A stretch of 64,000 bases of DNA from Pseudocolwellia agarivorans. Lineage in GTDB: Bacteria; Pseudomonadota; Gammaproteobacteria; Enterobacterales; Alteromonadaceae. Below the pieces are notes generated by a model, which saw only the letters and a list, made by a program, of their open reading frames with translations, had not been told where the DNA came from and made no database searches. Position 1 is the first letter of the stretch, and each line of letters opens with the position of its first letter. A program made the position numbers and the translations under genes. This document shows positions 8,989 through 18,848 of the stretch, one piece after another. The stretch lies in NCBI RefSeq assembly GCF_002000085.1, contig NZ_MUZU01000009.1, positions 171,044 to 235,043 of the forward strand, read 5' to 3'.

Positions 8989-10884
8989 TTATAACTCAAC
9001 CAAATTACCTTTACTTTGTAGCCACTCTTTACGGTCGCCACTTCTCTTTTTAGAAAGCAACATATCCATAAGCTCCATGGTTGTATCAAATTCATCAACC
9101 GTGAGTTGTACTAAACGGCGAGTGTTAGGATCCATGGTAGTTTCGCGTAATTGTAGAGGGTTCATTTCACCCAGACCTTTAAAACGTTGTACGTTAACTT
9201 TTCCACGTTTTTTCTCGGCTTCTATGCGAGCAAGTATACTGTCTTTTTCAGCCTCGTCTAACGCATAAAATACTTCTTTACCTACATCAATTCGATATAA
9301 CGGTGGCATGGCTACATAAACATGCCCAGCTTGAACTAAAGGTAAAAAGTGCTGAGTAAATAAAGCGCATAATAAAGTTGCTATATGCAATCCGTCGGAG
9401 TCGGCATCCGCTAAAATACAGATTTTACCGTAGCGTAGTTCAGATAAATCTTCAGATGCGGGATCAATCCCTAATGCCACTGAAATATCGTGCACTTCTT
9501 GTGAGGCAAGTATTTGTCCTGAATCCACTTCCCACGTGTTAAGAATCTTACCTCTAAGAGGCATGATAGCTTGAATTTCACGATCTCGTGCTTGTTTAGC
9601 ACTACCGCCAGCAGAGTCACCTTCCACTAAAAAAAGTTCTGTTCGAGTTATATCTTGGCTACCGCAATCCGTTAACTTACCCGGAAGCGCAGGGCCTTGA
9701 GTAATTTTTTTACGAATAATTTTTTTACTAGCACGTAATCTACGCTGGGCGTTTGAAATACAAAATTCTGCTAGCGATTCAGCTATTTCAGTATGCTCAT
9801 TCAGCCATAAACTAAAAGAGTCTTTAACCACACCTGTAACAAATGCAGCACATTGACGTGACGATAAACGCTCTTTGGTTTGGCCCGCAAATTGTGGGTC
9901 TTGCATTTTTACTGAAAGAATATATGAACATTTATCCCATACATCGTCTGGCGTTAATTTAACCCCACGCGGTATTAAGTTTCGAAACTCACAAAACTCT
10001 CTCATGGCTTCAAGCAAACCTTGTCTTAAACCATTTACATGAGTACCGCCTTGAACCGTTGGAATAAGGTTTACATAACTTTCACCAACCCCTTCCCCCC
10101 CTTCAGGTAACCAAGTTACTGCCCAATCGGCAGCTTCTTGTTGTGAAGTAAAAGTACCAACAAAAGGTTCTTTAGGTAAAGATTCGTAATCTTTTACTGA
10201 ATCTTTTAGATAATCAACTAAACCGTCTGCATAGCACCATTCATATTTGTTATCTTCATTTTTATCATGAAACTTAATGGTTAAACCTGGGCACAGTACG
10301 GCTTTGGCTTTTAATAAATGAGCTAAACGGCGTGCTGAAAACTTAGGTGAATCAAAATAGCCAGGATCAGGCCAAAACTTAACTCGGCTTCCTGTATTTC
10401 TTCGTCCTACGGTGCCAGTTTCATGTAGCTCTTCAACTTTTTCACCATTTTCGAAAGCCATTTCATAGACTTTACTATCGCGTCTTACCGCAACATCAAC
10501 ACGTGTAGATAAAGCATTTACGACTGAAATACCCACACCGTGTAAACCACCTGAAAATTGATAGTTTTTATTCGAAAATTTACCACCGGCATGTAGTTTA
10601 CAAAATATAAGCTCTATACCTGTTACACCTTCTTCAGGATGAATGTCTATCGGCATGCCTCGACCGTCATCAATAACTTCTAGCGACTGATCTTTATCTA
10701 AAATTACCGTTATGTTTTGAGCGTAGCCCGCTAAAGCTTCATCCACTGAGTTATCGATAACCTCTTGCCCTAAATGGTTAGGACGAGATGTATCGGTATA
10801 CATGCCGGGACGATGTCTTACTGGGTCTAAACCACTAAGAACTTCGATAGAATCAGAATTATATTGTTCGTTCATTTGAGTCAT
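8989..10884 (-). CDS. parE: DNA topoisomerase IV subunit B
   Basis: The 631-residue ATPase subunit of topoisomerase IV. The GHKL ATP-binding motifs are visible (IDNSVDEALAG, DDGRGMP, GGLHGVGISVVNAL), followed by the transducer domain and the TOPRIM domain with EGDSAGGSAKQARDR, PLRGKILN and DADSDGLHIATLL (acidic magnesium ligands). Length and start (MTQMNEQYNSDSIEVL) match E. coli ParE (630). It heads leftwards from the yqiA-cpdA-yqiB-nudF block, 53 bases after yqiA, so it may be co-transcribed as in many gammaproteobacteria. Confidence 0.97.
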   Translation of the reverse strand: MTQMNEQYNSDSIEVLSGLDPVRHRPGMYTDTSRPNHLGQEVIDNSVDEALAGYAQNITVILDKDQSLEVIDDGRGMPIDIHPEEGVTGIELIFCKLHAGGKFSNKNYQFSGGLHGVGISVVNALSTRVDVAVRRDSKVYEMAFENGEKVEELHETGTVGRRNTGSRVKFWPDPGYFDSPKFSARRLAHLLKAKAVLCPGLTIKFHDKNEDNKYEWCYADGLVDYLKDSVKDYESLPKEPFVGTFTSQQEAADWAVTWLPEGGEGVGESYVNLIPTVQGGTHVNGLRQGLLEAMREFCEFRNLIPRGVKLTPDDVWDKCSYILSVKMQDPQFAGQTKERLSSRQCAAFVTGVVKDSFSLWLNEHTEIAESLAEFCISNAQRRLRASKKIIRKKITQGPALPGKLTDCGSQDITRTELFLVEGDSAGGSAKQARDREIQAIMPLRGKILNTWEVDSGQILASQEVHDISVALGIDPASEDLSELRYGKICILADADSDGLHIATLLCALFTQHFLPLVQAGHVYVAMPPLYRIDVGKEVFYALDEAEKDSILARIEAEKKRGKVNVQRFKGLGEMNPLQLRETTMDPNTRRLVQLTVDEFDTTMELMDMLLSKKRSGDRKEWLQSKGNLVEL

Positions 10885-10937
10885 CTATTCGTTGTATTTA
10901 ATAAAGAAAGTTATTTATGCTTTGTTTTTAGAGCAAT

Positions 10938-11516
10938 TTACGCTGTTAACTGAAGAAACTCTACAATTTTAGGTAGCATTTTTTCATAATTAACAAAGCT
11001 ATGATCACCATTTGGCTGCACAATTAAATGGCTGTCTTGAAATTTATCAACCGCTTCTTGGTAATTTAACACTTCATCCCCTGTTTGTACCATGACCATA
11101 TAATTATTTTTTGCGATATGAGGCTTTTCGATCGCAATTAAATCGTCAAGATAACGCTTTTCTACTTTGTAGCTTTCTTGCGTATACGGGTTTATTTGTT
11201 CGCCTTCATAACCTGATAATAGCTCGTAAGGTTTAATAGCCGGATTCACTAATACCGCTTTTAAATTGTAGTTTTCACTTAAATATGTAGAAAAGTATCC
11301 ACCTAATGAAGATCCAATTAACGCCCAATGTTCAGCAGGTGATGCTTTTAAATATTGTTCAAGCTGGTTAATAGCATCTTTAGGGTTAGTCGCCAGCTGA
11401 GGACAATGAAACCTAACCTCTGGTAAATATTTTTGTATATATTTTTGAGTTTGTTGCGCTTTTTTCGATAACGGTGATGAATTAAATCCATGGATAAAAA
11501 GTAAATTACTCATCAT
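10938..11516 (-). CDS. yqiA: YqiA-type esterase
   Basis: A 192-residue alpha/beta hydrolase. It has the N-terminal LLFIHGFNSSP oxyanion region, the nucleophile elbow GSSLGGYFS, and a C-terminal GDHSF that supplies the histidine; E. coli YqiA has esterase activity on short acyl substrates. It overlaps the end of cpdA by 11 bases (its start codons lie in the cpdA tail), so translation is likely coupled. Two adjacent ATG codons exist; the second gives the usual MSNLLFIHGF start. Confidence 0.92.
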   Translation of the reverse strand: MMSNLLFIHGFNSSPLSKKAQQTQKYIQKYLPEVRFHCPQLATNPKDAINQLEQYLKASPAEHWALIGSSLGGYFSTYLSENYNLKAVLVNPAIKPYELLSGYEGEQINPYTQESYKVEKRYLDDLIAIEKPHIAKNNYMVMVQTGDEVLNYQEAVDKFQDSHLIVQPNGDHSFVNYEKMLPKIVEFLQLTA

Positions 11517-12291
11517 GATTTCCTTTAGCTAAATCGCTTACAAAATGTGTGCGTGTGATATACGTTTTATCGTTACTTAATTCAAATATTCGATAGCCTG
11601 CACCTTGACCATTACAGGCTGATGTATCTGCTGTTTGGTCAAATTGAATAGACGTAGCAGGACAAGTATATAAGGGAATATTATATCCTGATTGTTCGGG
11701 TTGTATCGATAAGTCGTTGTGCACATGGCCACAGGCTATGGCTTGAATAGAAGGAAACTGTTGGATAGCACTCCAAAATTCAGCTTTATTTTTCAAACCA
11801 TGTTTATCAATAAAATAACCTACATCAATAGGATGGTGATGCATAAACACAAGCTGTTTTTTTTCAGGATCTATATTTTTGCTTAGCTCATTTAATGTTC
11901 CTTCGGATACATAACCTGAGGGTGTTTCGCTTTTGCTATTTATTAAGAGTATCTGCCAAGTATTATTGGTAATAATTTTTGATGAATTAAACGGTTTATT
12001 TGTTAAATACTGATCGAGTTGACGATGTTCATCATGATTACCCGCAATAAAATGAACGGGAATTTGAATATCGAGTTGCTGAAATATTTCAACAAATTGA
12101 TGATAAGAAGCATCAGTATGATCTTGTGTTAAATCGCCAGTAAACAAAATCACATCAGGTTTTTCTACGCCTTGAATATGTATTAATACATTAACTAAAT
12201 GCTGATAAACATTAGCTCCATAATGCAATGTATATTTATCGGCAAACAAGTGTGTGTCACTAATTTGTGCAATTTTTAAGACGTGTTTCAT
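11506..12291 (-). CDS. cpdA: 3',5'-cyclic-AMP phosphodiesterase
   Basis: A 261-residue class III cyclic nucleotide phosphodiesterase of the calcineurin-like fold, which hydrolyses cAMP. The full two-metal motif set is visible in order: QISDTHLF, FTGDLTQD, AGNHDEHRQ, HHHPI and CGHVHND. The size equals the E. coli enzyme (275) within the normal range. It is in the conserved nudF-yqiB-cpdA-yqiA-parE order and overlaps yqiA. Confidence 0.94.
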   Translation of the reverse strand: MKHVLKIAQISDTHLFADKYTLHYGANVYQHLVNVLIHIQGVEKPDVILFTGDLTQDHTDASYHQFVEIFQQLDIQIPVHFIAGNHDEHRQLDQYLTNKPFNSSKIITNNTWQILLINSKSETPSGYVSEGTLNELSKNIDPEKKQLVFMHHHPIDVGYFIDKHGLKNKAEFWSAIQQFPSIQAIACGHVHNDLSIQPEQSGYNIPLYTCPATSIQFDQTADTSACNGQGAGYRIFELSNDKTYITRTHFVSDLAKGNHDE

Positions 12292-12310
12292 ACTAAAAGT
12301 CGTTTCTAAA

Positions 12311-12766
12311 CTATTTTAAATCAAGTGCCAGCTTAACTTGCCCGAGCTCATGGCATAATTGTAACCACTCTTTCAAAAACATATTGATTTGTTGTTTTTC
12401 ATCAGGCAAATGCATGTTTTTATTGGGGTAGTCGTACCGAGGCTTTACTTGGCGAATATTTTGCGATGATATAACTTCTGCCATACGCGCATCGTGATAT
12501 AAACGAATAACCATTTTAGGCTGAAATAGATGAGATAATTCCTTGCCAACTTCTACCGTATTTTGGCTAATAGTGATCAAGGTGGTATAACGCGTCACTT
12601 CATCTACAGATACAACATATGATAAAAAATCTGAAATGAAAAACTCACGTTCATGTCCTACTTCTTCTTTGTCTGCAAGCAATTTAATTAACAACATATA
12701 GTTCACATCACACAAATTCATTAATGTGGCTAGCTGTGGTTTATATTTTTTTGCTTTTACATTCAT
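12311..12766 (-). CDS. yqiB: DUF1249 protein YqiB
   Basis: A DUF1249 family protein of unknown function (151 residues from the start chosen here). The start MNVKAKKYKPQ is preferred over an upstream ATG at 12814 because its ATG overlaps the nudF stop codon as ATGA, a classic coupling arrangement, and because family members begin at this point. The region MNLCDVNYMLLIKLL and RVYHDARMAEV-like stretch (RLYHDARMAEVIS) are family hallmarks. It sits in the conserved nudF-yqiB-cpdA string; a role linked to these neighbours is not established. Confidence 0.9.
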   Translation of the reverse strand: MNVKAKKYKPQLATLMNLCDVNYMLLIKLLADKEEVGHEREFFISDFLSYVVSVDEVTRYTTLITISQNTVEVGKELSHLFQPKMVIRLYHDARMAEVISSQNIRQVKPRYDYPNKNMHLPDEKQQINMFLKEWLQLCHELGQVKLALDLK

Positions 12767-13461
12767 AGAGTAGACCAAGATTTTTGTAATTGAGAGTAAT
12801 TCAGTTGTAGCCATTGTAACCCAATTATAGTTGACGCATTGGTAATTTTTCCTTGCGCTAATAAACTCATAGCCTCTTCTCTGGCGATAACATGAACAAG
12901 AATATCTTCACCCTCCTCTTCTAAACCGTATACTCCACCTACTTCAGTTACATCAACTTTTGCTGCAAACATATAAATACATTCGCTTGTTCCGCCTGGG
13001 CTAGGGAAAAATTGATTTATTTTGATAATGTCGTTTTCTTCAATGGTTAAATTCGCTTCTTCTTTAGCTTCTCTAATAGCCACATCAATCGGATGTTCAT
13101 TTTCACCAAACATACCGGCAATAAATTCAAGTTGCCACGGCGTATCGCCACTCATAGCACCTAACCTAAACTGTTCAATAATGACGACTTTGTCGGTTAC
13201 GGGGTCATACGGCAATAAAACAACAGCATCGCCTCTTTCAAAGATTTCTCTTTTAAGGGTAATACTGGTTCCACCTTCATATAGCGCATGGTTCACATGC
13301 ACTTCATTAATAGTAAAAAAGCCTTTAAATTTTGGCTCTACTTTAACTATCGTCATATCTTTGTGGCCAAATCTTAAAATATCTGGGTATGATTTTTTGA
13401 TACTCATAGCTTTTACTTCCTCATTTACAGGTCTTTGGAGATTAGGTTTGCCGACTTCCAT
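12763..13461 (-). CDS. nudF: ADP-ribose pyrophosphatase (Nudix)
   Basis: Hydrolyses ADP-ribose to AMP and ribose 5-phosphate. The 232-residue product has the Nudix box beginning at GMFGENE and ending REAKEEANL: the metal-binding REx2EE core is intact, while the usual final glycine (EEAG) is asparagine, a mild variant. The upstream motif WQLEFIAGM is typical of the ADP-ribose branch. An internal ATG (MSIKKSYPDILRFG, residue 19) is a possible alternative start. It is the first gene of the leftward nudF-yqiB-cpdA-yqiA(-parE) unit and diverges from tolC across a 170-base promoter region, as in E. coli. Confidence 0.92.
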   Translation of the reverse strand: MEVGKPNLQRPVNEEVKAMSIKKSYPDILRFGHKDMTIVKVEPKFKGFFTINEVHVNHALYEGGTSITLKREIFERGDAVVLLPYDPVTDKVVIIEQFRLGAMSGDTPWQLEFIAGMFGENEHPIDVAIREAKEEANLTIEENDIIKINQFFPSPGGTSECIYMFAAKVDVTEVGGVYGLEEEGEDILVHVIAREEAMSLLAQGKITNASTIIGLQWLQLNYSQLQKSWSTL

Positions 13462-13631
13462 TTAAAATATAATGACGTATATCATTGCCACTGAATAATT
13501 TGTTACACTAGAATGGATTATTTAACACTTAATTCTTTGTAGCTAACAGCTAACGAAGTAAAATAAGTTTATTAAAATGTTTATGGTGATTATATTCATA
13601 AACGGATTATACCTTAAGGGATTACCTACCC

Positions 13632-14957
13632 ATGCAAAAAAATATTATATCTCTCATTATTGGCTTAACTGTTATGGTTACTAGCCATTCGTCTAGTGCT
13701 GAAAATTTACTTGATGTTTATCAGCAAGCACAGGCAAACGACCCTGTAGTATTAAAAGCACATGCTCAATTTATGGCGTCTAAAGAAAGCATTATTCAAG
13801 CACGTTCTGTTTTACTTCCTCAATTATACGCTTTCGGGAAGTTTGAATTAACAGAACAAGAAGTCAATGATATAAAATCAGAAGATAATGAAACTAAAAC
13901 GATTGGCGCTAGCCTATCAATGGAGTTATATCATCATGCTTCTTGGTTAAAATTAGGTACTGCTAAAAAAAGAGCGCACCAAAGTGACATTGCTTTTCAA
14001 GTAGCTCAACAAGAATTAATTGTTAGAGTAACCAAAGCTTACTTTGATGTACTAAGCGCTAAAGACGACCTTGAATTTGCAAAAGCAGAAAAAAAAGCTA
14101 TTGCACGTCAACTCGATCAAACAAAACAACGCTTTAAGGTGGGCTTAACAGCTATTACTGATGTACACGAAGCACAGGCACAGTTCGATAATACCGTTAC
14201 TGCTGAAATTAGAGCTGAAAATAACGTATTTAACGCTGAAGAAGCTTTACGTGAAATTACTAATATTTATCCACGTAATTTAGATGTATTAAATACGAAA
14301 CGCTTTAGTGCTTCTCGTCCTACCCCAGAAAGTGCTAACGACTGGCAACAGACAGCAGAAGCGAAAAATTTAAGCTTAATTTCACAAAAAATTAGTGTAG
14401 ATATAAGTAAAGATAGCATTAATACCGCGCGCGCTGGACACTATCCAACAATAGATTTAAATGGTCGTTATTCAAAATCAGATATTGACGACCAATTGAT
14501 GCCCTCACCAACTGTAGACTTTAATAGTCAATCAATAGGTATTGAAATTAACGTACCTTTATACACGGGTGGAGCCATTACAAGTTCTGTACGCCAAGCA
14601 CAAAGTAATTATGTTGCCGCAAGTCAAGACCTAGCTAAAACTCACCGTAATGTTGTAAGAAGTACGCGCAATGCTTATAACACGGTAATTGCTGCTGTTT
14701 CAGCTATTAAATCGTTAGAGCAATCAGTGATTAGTGCAGAAAGTGCTTTACGCGCAACAGAAGCAGGAATGGATGTTGGGATAAGAACGATTGTTGATGT
14801 GTTAGACAGTACGCGTAATTTATATAACGCTAAACGTAATCTTTCATCAACTCGATACAATTACATTCAAGCAATATTATCGTTAAAACAAGCTGCAGGA
14901 ACGATTACCGAGCAAGACTTAGTTGATATTAATAACGGTTTATTACCTTCAACGTAA
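13632..14957 (+). CDS. tolC: TolC-family outer-membrane efflux channel
   Basis: A 441-residue outer-membrane factor that forms the trimeric exit duct for RND efflux pumps and type I secretion. A signal peptide ends near residue 24 (SSSA-ENLLDVYQQA), and the mature N-terminus ENLLDVYQQAQANDPVV is the canonical TolC opening. The two repeated halves are recognisable through VTKAYFDVLSAKDDLEFA and VVRSTRNAYNTVIAAVSAI, and VGIRTIVDVLDSTRNLYNAKRNL lies in the second helical barrel. It is shorter than E. coli TolC (493) mainly at the C-terminus. Position divergent from nudF is the conserved one. The terminator at 15205-15228 follows. Confidence 0.93.
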   Translation: MQKNIISLIIGLTVMVTSHSSSAENLLDVYQQAQANDPVVLKAHAQFMASKESIIQARSVLLPQLYAFGKFELTEQEVNDIKSEDNETKTIGASLSMELYHHASWLKLGTAKKRAHQSDIAFQVAQQELIVRVTKAYFDVLSAKDDLEFAKAEKKAIARQLDQTKQRFKVGLTAITDVHEAQAQFDNTVTAEIRAENNVFNAEEALREITNIYPRNLDVLNTKRFSASRPTPESANDWQQTAEAKNLSLISQKISVDISKDSINTARAGHYPTIDLNGRYSKSDIDDQLMPSPTVDFNSQSIGIEINVPLYTGGAITSSVRQAQSNYVAASQDLAKTHRNVVRSTRNAYNTVIAAVSAIKSLEQSVISAESALRATEAGMDVGIRTIVDVLDSTRNLYNAKRNLSSTRYNYIQAILSLKQAAGTITEQDLVDINNGLLPST

Positions 14958-15018
14958 ATAACCTCAGCTCGGGATAAGCAAAGTTACTCAACAAGCTATT
15001 TTTACGCCTAACTTCGTT

Positions 15019-15056
15019 GAATTTATGGCTAATAGCCAGCTATTAGTCATAAATTC
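15019..15056. repeat. Long hairpin downstream of tolC
   Basis: Arms of 17 bases (15019-15035 and 15040-15056) around a CCAG loop, with one G-T type mismatch. No T-run follows, so it is not a normal terminator. It may be a dispersed intergenic repeat or an mRNA-stabilising 3' structure. The rest of the 323-base gap 14958-15280 holds only the terminator further right. Confidence 0.5.
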
Positions 15057-15204
15057 TCATTGTTACACACAAACATATCAATGTTGAGAGACTAATATAA
15101 CTTAGGAAAATAACGATACAGATTGAGCTTTTGATAAATGAGAGCCTTAATTCATTCTCTAACCCAAGTTAAGGTTAAGTAATGTAATTAAATATTTAAA
15201 ACTA

Positions 15205-15228
15205 AAAAGGCAGCTATCGCTGCCTTTT
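15205..15228. terminator. Bidirectional terminator between tolC and hldE
   Basis: AAAAGGCAGC (15205-15214) pairs perfectly with GCTGCCTTTT (15219-15228) around a TATC loop, giving A- and T-runs on either side, so it serves both convergent genes. Confidence 0.85.
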
Positions 15229-15280
15229 CTATTTCACTCATTAAAAATAACGCTCATTTATTAACAATATTTATTAATCA

Positions 15281-16708
15281 TTAATCTTCGAGTTTAATCG
15301 CATTTATAATAGCGCTTGTTGAAATACCTTCTTCAAAATTAAGTACTTTAACCTCACCACCAGCAGCTATAACTTCAGCCCCACCCGCAATTTCTTCCAC
15401 TTTATAATCACCCCCCTTTACTAAAACATTAGGTAAAATATTAGCAATAAGTCGTTGTGGCGTATCTTCAGTAAATGGAACAACCCAATCTACAGCGCCT
15501 AAACCAGCCAACACAGCCATACGTCTATCGTTAGGGTTTACAGGCCTGCCTGAACCTTTTAAACGTCTAACTGAGTCATCGCTATTAACGGCAACAATTA
15601 AACGTGTTCCTAAAGCTTTAGCGTTTGCTAAGTAAGATACATGGCCAGCATGTAAAATATCAAAGCAACCATTCGTCATTACAATTTGTTCACCACGAGC
15701 TTGCGCTAAACCAACTGCTATTTTCAGTTGTTCTTCTGTTAATACACCAAAACCGCTTTCTTGCCCGGTTGATAAGGCATTTAATATTTCGGCTTCGCTC
15801 ACAGTAGAAGTACCAATTTTCCCCACAACAATCCCCGCAGCTACATTAGCTAACGCACTTGCTTGGTCATACCCTGCATTAGCAGCAATAGCTAAAGCTA
15901 ACGTTGCAATAACGGTATCGCCAGCTCCAGTTACGTCGTAAACTTCTTTAGCTTGAGTTGGTAAATGGAATTCTTCTTCATTTTTACGTAATAGCGTCAT
16001 CCCTTGTTCACTACGAGTAATTAATAACGCTTCAAGCTCTAAATCTTCAAGTAATTTATTACCTTTTGCAACAAGTTCACTTTCTGTATTACAAGCCCCT
16101 ACAACGGTTTCAAATTCAGATAAATTAGGCGTTATTAACGTTGCTCCACGGTATTTACTAAAGTCAGTTCCTTTAGGATCAACCACAATAGCTTTATTGA
16201 GTTTTTTCGCTGCGGTAATAAGAGATTGAACATCTGATAAAGTACCTTTGTCGTAGTCTGACAAAAGTAAAACATCGTGTTCTTGTAACAATTGTTCTAC
16301 CGATCGTGCTAAAACTGATTTATCAACTTGAGCAAAAGACTCTTCAAAGTCTAAACGAATAAGCTGTTGATTTCGGCTGAGTACTCGTAGCTTAGTAATG
16401 GTTGTCGTATTATCTTGCTTGTCGAATTGGCAATTAATATCCATTGAAGCTAGGCGTGTTTCTAAAATATCTGACGCTTCATCGTTACCTGTAATACCCG
16501 CTAAAGTGACTTTCCCACCTAACGAGGCAATATTTAATGCGACGTTTGCAGCACCACCAGGACGGTCTTCATTGTGGTTAACTTTAACAATAGGCACTGG
16601 GGCCTCTGGAGAAATACGTTGCGTTGGACCATGCCAGTAACGATCTAACATAACATCGCCTACCACTAAAACACGTGCTTTACTAAAAGCTGGAATATCT
16701 ACTTTCAT
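15281..16708 (-). CDS. hldE: Bifunctional heptose 7-phosphate kinase / heptose 1-phosphate adenylyltransferase
   Basis: Makes ADP-D-glycero-D-manno-heptose for the lipopolysaccharide inner core. The 475-residue protein has a ribokinase-fold kinase domain (about 1-320; [21 protein letters not shown], and the catalytic GAGDTVIA) and a C-terminal nucleotidyltransferase domain (about 345-475; [16 protein letters not shown] with the HxGH motif, [12 protein letters not shown]). Length equals E. coli HldE (477). It is divergent from lpxL, giving two LPS-biogenesis genes sharing one 69-base promoter region. Confidence 0.96.
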   Translation of the reverse strand: MKVDIPAFSKARVLVVGDVMLDRYWHGPTQRISPEAPVPIVKVNHNEDRPGGAANVALNIASLGGKVTLAGITGNDEASDILETRLASMDINCQFDKQDNTTTITKLRVLSRNQQLIRLDFEESFAQVDKSVLARSVEQLLQEHDVLLLSDYDKGTLSDVQSLITAAKKLNKAIVVDPKGTDFSKYRGATLITPNLSEFETVVGACNTESELVAKGNKLLEDLELEALLITRSEQGMTLLRKNEEEFHLPTQAKEVYDVTGAGDTVIATLALAIAANAGYDQASALANVAAGIVVGKIGTSTVSEAEILNALSTGQESGFGVLTEEQLKIAVGLAQARGEQIVMTNGCFDILHAGHVSYLANAKALGTRLIVAVNSDDSVRRLKGSGRPVNPNDRRMAVLAGLGAVDWVVPFTEDTPQRLIANILPNVLVKGGDYKVEEIAGGAEVIAAGGEVKVLNFEEGISTSAIINAIKLED

Positions 16709-16777
16709 CCTGTACCCTATACCAGATATAATGCGCGATAGTGTATCACACGAATTACTATGAGTTGAATTTATACC

Positions 16778-17716
16778 GTGAGTAAAAATAAAGTTTTACA
16801 ACCAGATTTTAAACTGTCTTTTCTATTACCTAAATACTGGTTAACTTGGCTTGGCGTACTGATTATGTACACTATTTCTTGGTTACCTTATAAGTTTCAA
16901 CTCTTTTTAGGGCGTCAAATTGGTAAGCTTCTATTTAAAATAGGTTCAAGCAGAAAAAAAGTGGCCGCTCGTAATTTAGCACTTTGTTTTCCTGATATGG
17001 ATGAACATGATCGCGAACAACTTTTACGTAAAAACTTTGAAAGTACAGGTATTGCACTTTTAGAAACCGGCATGGGATGGTGGTGGCCTGACTGGCGTGT
17101 TAAGCGAAAATTTACCGTTATAGGTTTAGAACATATTGAAAAAGCTAAGCAAGAGGGTCACAACGTATTTTTGTTAGCTATGCATTACTTATGTGCTGAA
17201 ATGGCTGGCCGTGGTTTTGGGCTTAATCACCAATTAGTTATTTTTTATCGTCCTCATAACAATCCGTTAATGGAGTTTTTTCAATACAGAGGTCGAGGCA
17301 GATCAAATAAATATATGCTTGGTAAACGAGATGTAAAAGGCTTAATTAAAGCGATTAGAACTGGTGAATCTAGCTTGTATTTACCCGACCAAGATTATGG
17401 TAGAAACCGCAGTGTATTTGTTCCTTTTTTCGATGTAAAAGAAACAGCAAGTACAACTGGAACGCTTATTTTTGCTCGCCAGCCTAACACTAAAACCTTT
17501 GTATTAATCCCCAAACGTAATGATGACGGTAGCGGTTATACGATTGAAATAACACCAGCTTTAGACGATTTTCCTACCGACGATGACATTAAAGACGTTA
17601 CACGCATTAATCACGAAGTTGAAAAAGCGGTTATGCGCAAGCCTGAACAGTACATGTGGTTACATAGAAGGTTTAAAACACGACCTAATGAAAATGACCC
17701 AAGTTTGTATAAATAA
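16778..17716 (+). CDS. lpxL: Lipid A biosynthesis lauroyl-type acyltransferase
   Basis: Transfers a secondary acyl chain to Kdo2-lipid IVA at the inner membrane. The 312-residue protein shows the N-terminal membrane anchor (about 22-42), the catalytic H-x4-E in [15 protein letters not shown], the substrate motif [30 protein letters not shown], and the C-terminal [15 protein letters not shown] that is nearly invariant in LpxL/LpxP. Start is a GTG at 16778. The acyl-chain specificity (C12, C14, C16:1) cannot be read from the sequence, so LpxP is also possible. Divergent from hldE. Confidence 0.9.
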   Translation: MSKNKVLQPDFKLSFLLPKYWLTWLGVLIMYTISWLPYKFQLFLGRQIGKLLFKIGSSRKKVAARNLALCFPDMDEHDREQLLRKNFESTGIALLETGMGWWWPDWRVKRKFTVIGLEHIEKAKQEGHNVFLLAMHYLCAEMAGRGFGLNHQLVIFYRPHNNPLMEFFQYRGRGRSNKYMLGKRDVKGLIKAIRTGESSLYLPDQDYGRNRSVFVPFFDVKETASTTGTLIFARQPNTKTFVLIPKRNDDGSGYTIEITPALDDFPTDDDIKDVTRINHEVEKAVMRKPEQYMWLHRRFKTRPNENDPSLYK

Positions 17717-17768
17717 GCTTTGTTGGTTAAGGTATAGATTATCTAATGTTATTAATGAGTAAGGACTT

Positions 17769-18446
17769 ATGGGTTTTTGGATACGAAATATTATATTCGG
17801 CACAATATTAATTATTATTGCCTATTTATTTTTTACTAATCAAGACCTACTCATGTCGCTAGGAAGTGATGACAAGCCTTTATCCACTCAGGTTACCGAA
17901 AACGAAGGAAGTATTTCAGCCACGACTGAAGATGCAAAGTCTGTTGTAAATAAAAAAAGAGAGAACAAAGCCGCGACAGGCTTGTCTACGTTTTACGCCA
18001 ATATTAATGGCGAATCGAATACGGATAAACCGACTATTCGTAATAATATTGTTTATCTGCCTGATCCTAAAGGTGACCTTGAACTTTTATTAGATGCACG
18101 AAGAAAGGTGGTTAGAGCGTACCCAAAAAACTGGCAAGGTTCTATTGAATCAAGACCTTTTAGACTAGGTGAAACCATTTTTCAAAAACTATCTGAATAT
18201 GCGAAAGAAGATAAATTAGAAGTCTATTGGCGACTCAATCGTGACTATGTGGTTAAAGATGCTTTTAGGATCAATAAAAGCATTTTAAAAACCGCCTTAC
18301 AGTTAGGTCAAGGTATCAGCGGCCATTTCCAAAATGGTGTTTCTATTTATTTTTGTTACCAATCGAGAGCTATCGTTGTAATAGAAGGCACAAAATCTTA
18401 TTTAGACGAGCGCTGTAGTTTATTGAAATCAAATTCAGGCTATTAA
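17769..18446 (+). CDS. Envelope protein with TcpQ-like C-terminal domain
   Basis: A 225-residue protein with one N-terminal membrane segment (about 7-25, RNIIFGTILIIIAYLFF), a low-complexity linker, and a C-terminal domain (about 130-215) of the pattern seen in TcpQ/PilL-N-type secretin-associated domains: a beginning like ETIFQKLSEYAKEDKLEVYW, then DYVVKD, then a two-strand end RAIVVIEGTK. The assignment rests on remembered pattern only. It follows lpxL by 52 bases and may share its transcript; no pilus genes are nearby. A role at the inner membrane or periplasm is inferred. Confidence 0.45.
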   Translation: MGFWIRNIIFGTILIIIAYLFFTNQDLLMSLGSDDKPLSTQVTENEGSISATTEDAKSVVNKKRENKAATGLSTFYANINGESNTDKPTIRNNIVYLPDPKGDLELLLDARRKVVRAYPKNWQGSIESRPFRLGETIFQKLSEYAKEDKLEVYWRLNRDYVVKDAFRINKSILKTALQLGQGISGHFQNGVSIYFCYQSRAIVVIEGTKSYLDERCSLLKSNSGY

Positions 18447-18732
18447 ATAAAATACTGATGAGGCCATTTAAAATGCCTCTAGAACACTTACTTAAAATTT
18501 CCAAATATATGCCCGTTACCAATAAAGCTCAAATCCTAAGGCTCTTCTCTAAAGAGTTTTTATTGAACAGAGAAAAATAAAAGGTTTGCATTGAGTTGCT
18601 GTTATTTAAGTAAGCTTTCTCACCCAAATGAAATCAGTCAACCAACCTCTACTTTATAGAAATCACTTCAAAATATGATAAAAACCTATTAAAAACTTGT
18701 TTTCTTTTTTGTAGGTCAGTATAGTGCGCGCG

Positions 18733-18796
18733 AAATGGATTTTACGCACAAATAGCATTGTATATTTGTGCTACCAGTTTGTGTGTAAATCCATTT
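18733..18796. promoter_or_regulatory. Two mutually exclusive hairpins upstream of a porin-like gene
   Basis: The outer arms 18733-18752 and 18778-18796 (AAATGGATTTTACGCACAAA against TTTGTGTGTAAATCCATTT) pair with one mismatch and one bulge. An inner pair, GCACAAATA (18746-18754) with TATTTGTGC (18763-18771), uses part of the same left arm, so the two folds compete. It ends 52 bases before the start codon at 18849. This could be a 5'-UTR switch, an operator or a dispersed repeat. The rest of the 402-base gap 18447-18848 shows an imperfect hairpin near 18459-18479 (gaggcc / gcctc) after the upstream gene and nothing else. Confidence 0.5.
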
Positions 18797-18848
18797 ATTT
18801 CCTACAATTTTTCTTAGAAATTTACATAACATATAAAGGATTTATATA

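Noticed and set aside
12767..12814. Longer yqiB start at 12814
   Set aside because: It lies inside nudF; the ATG at 12766 overlaps the nudF stop as ATGA and gives the family's normal start.
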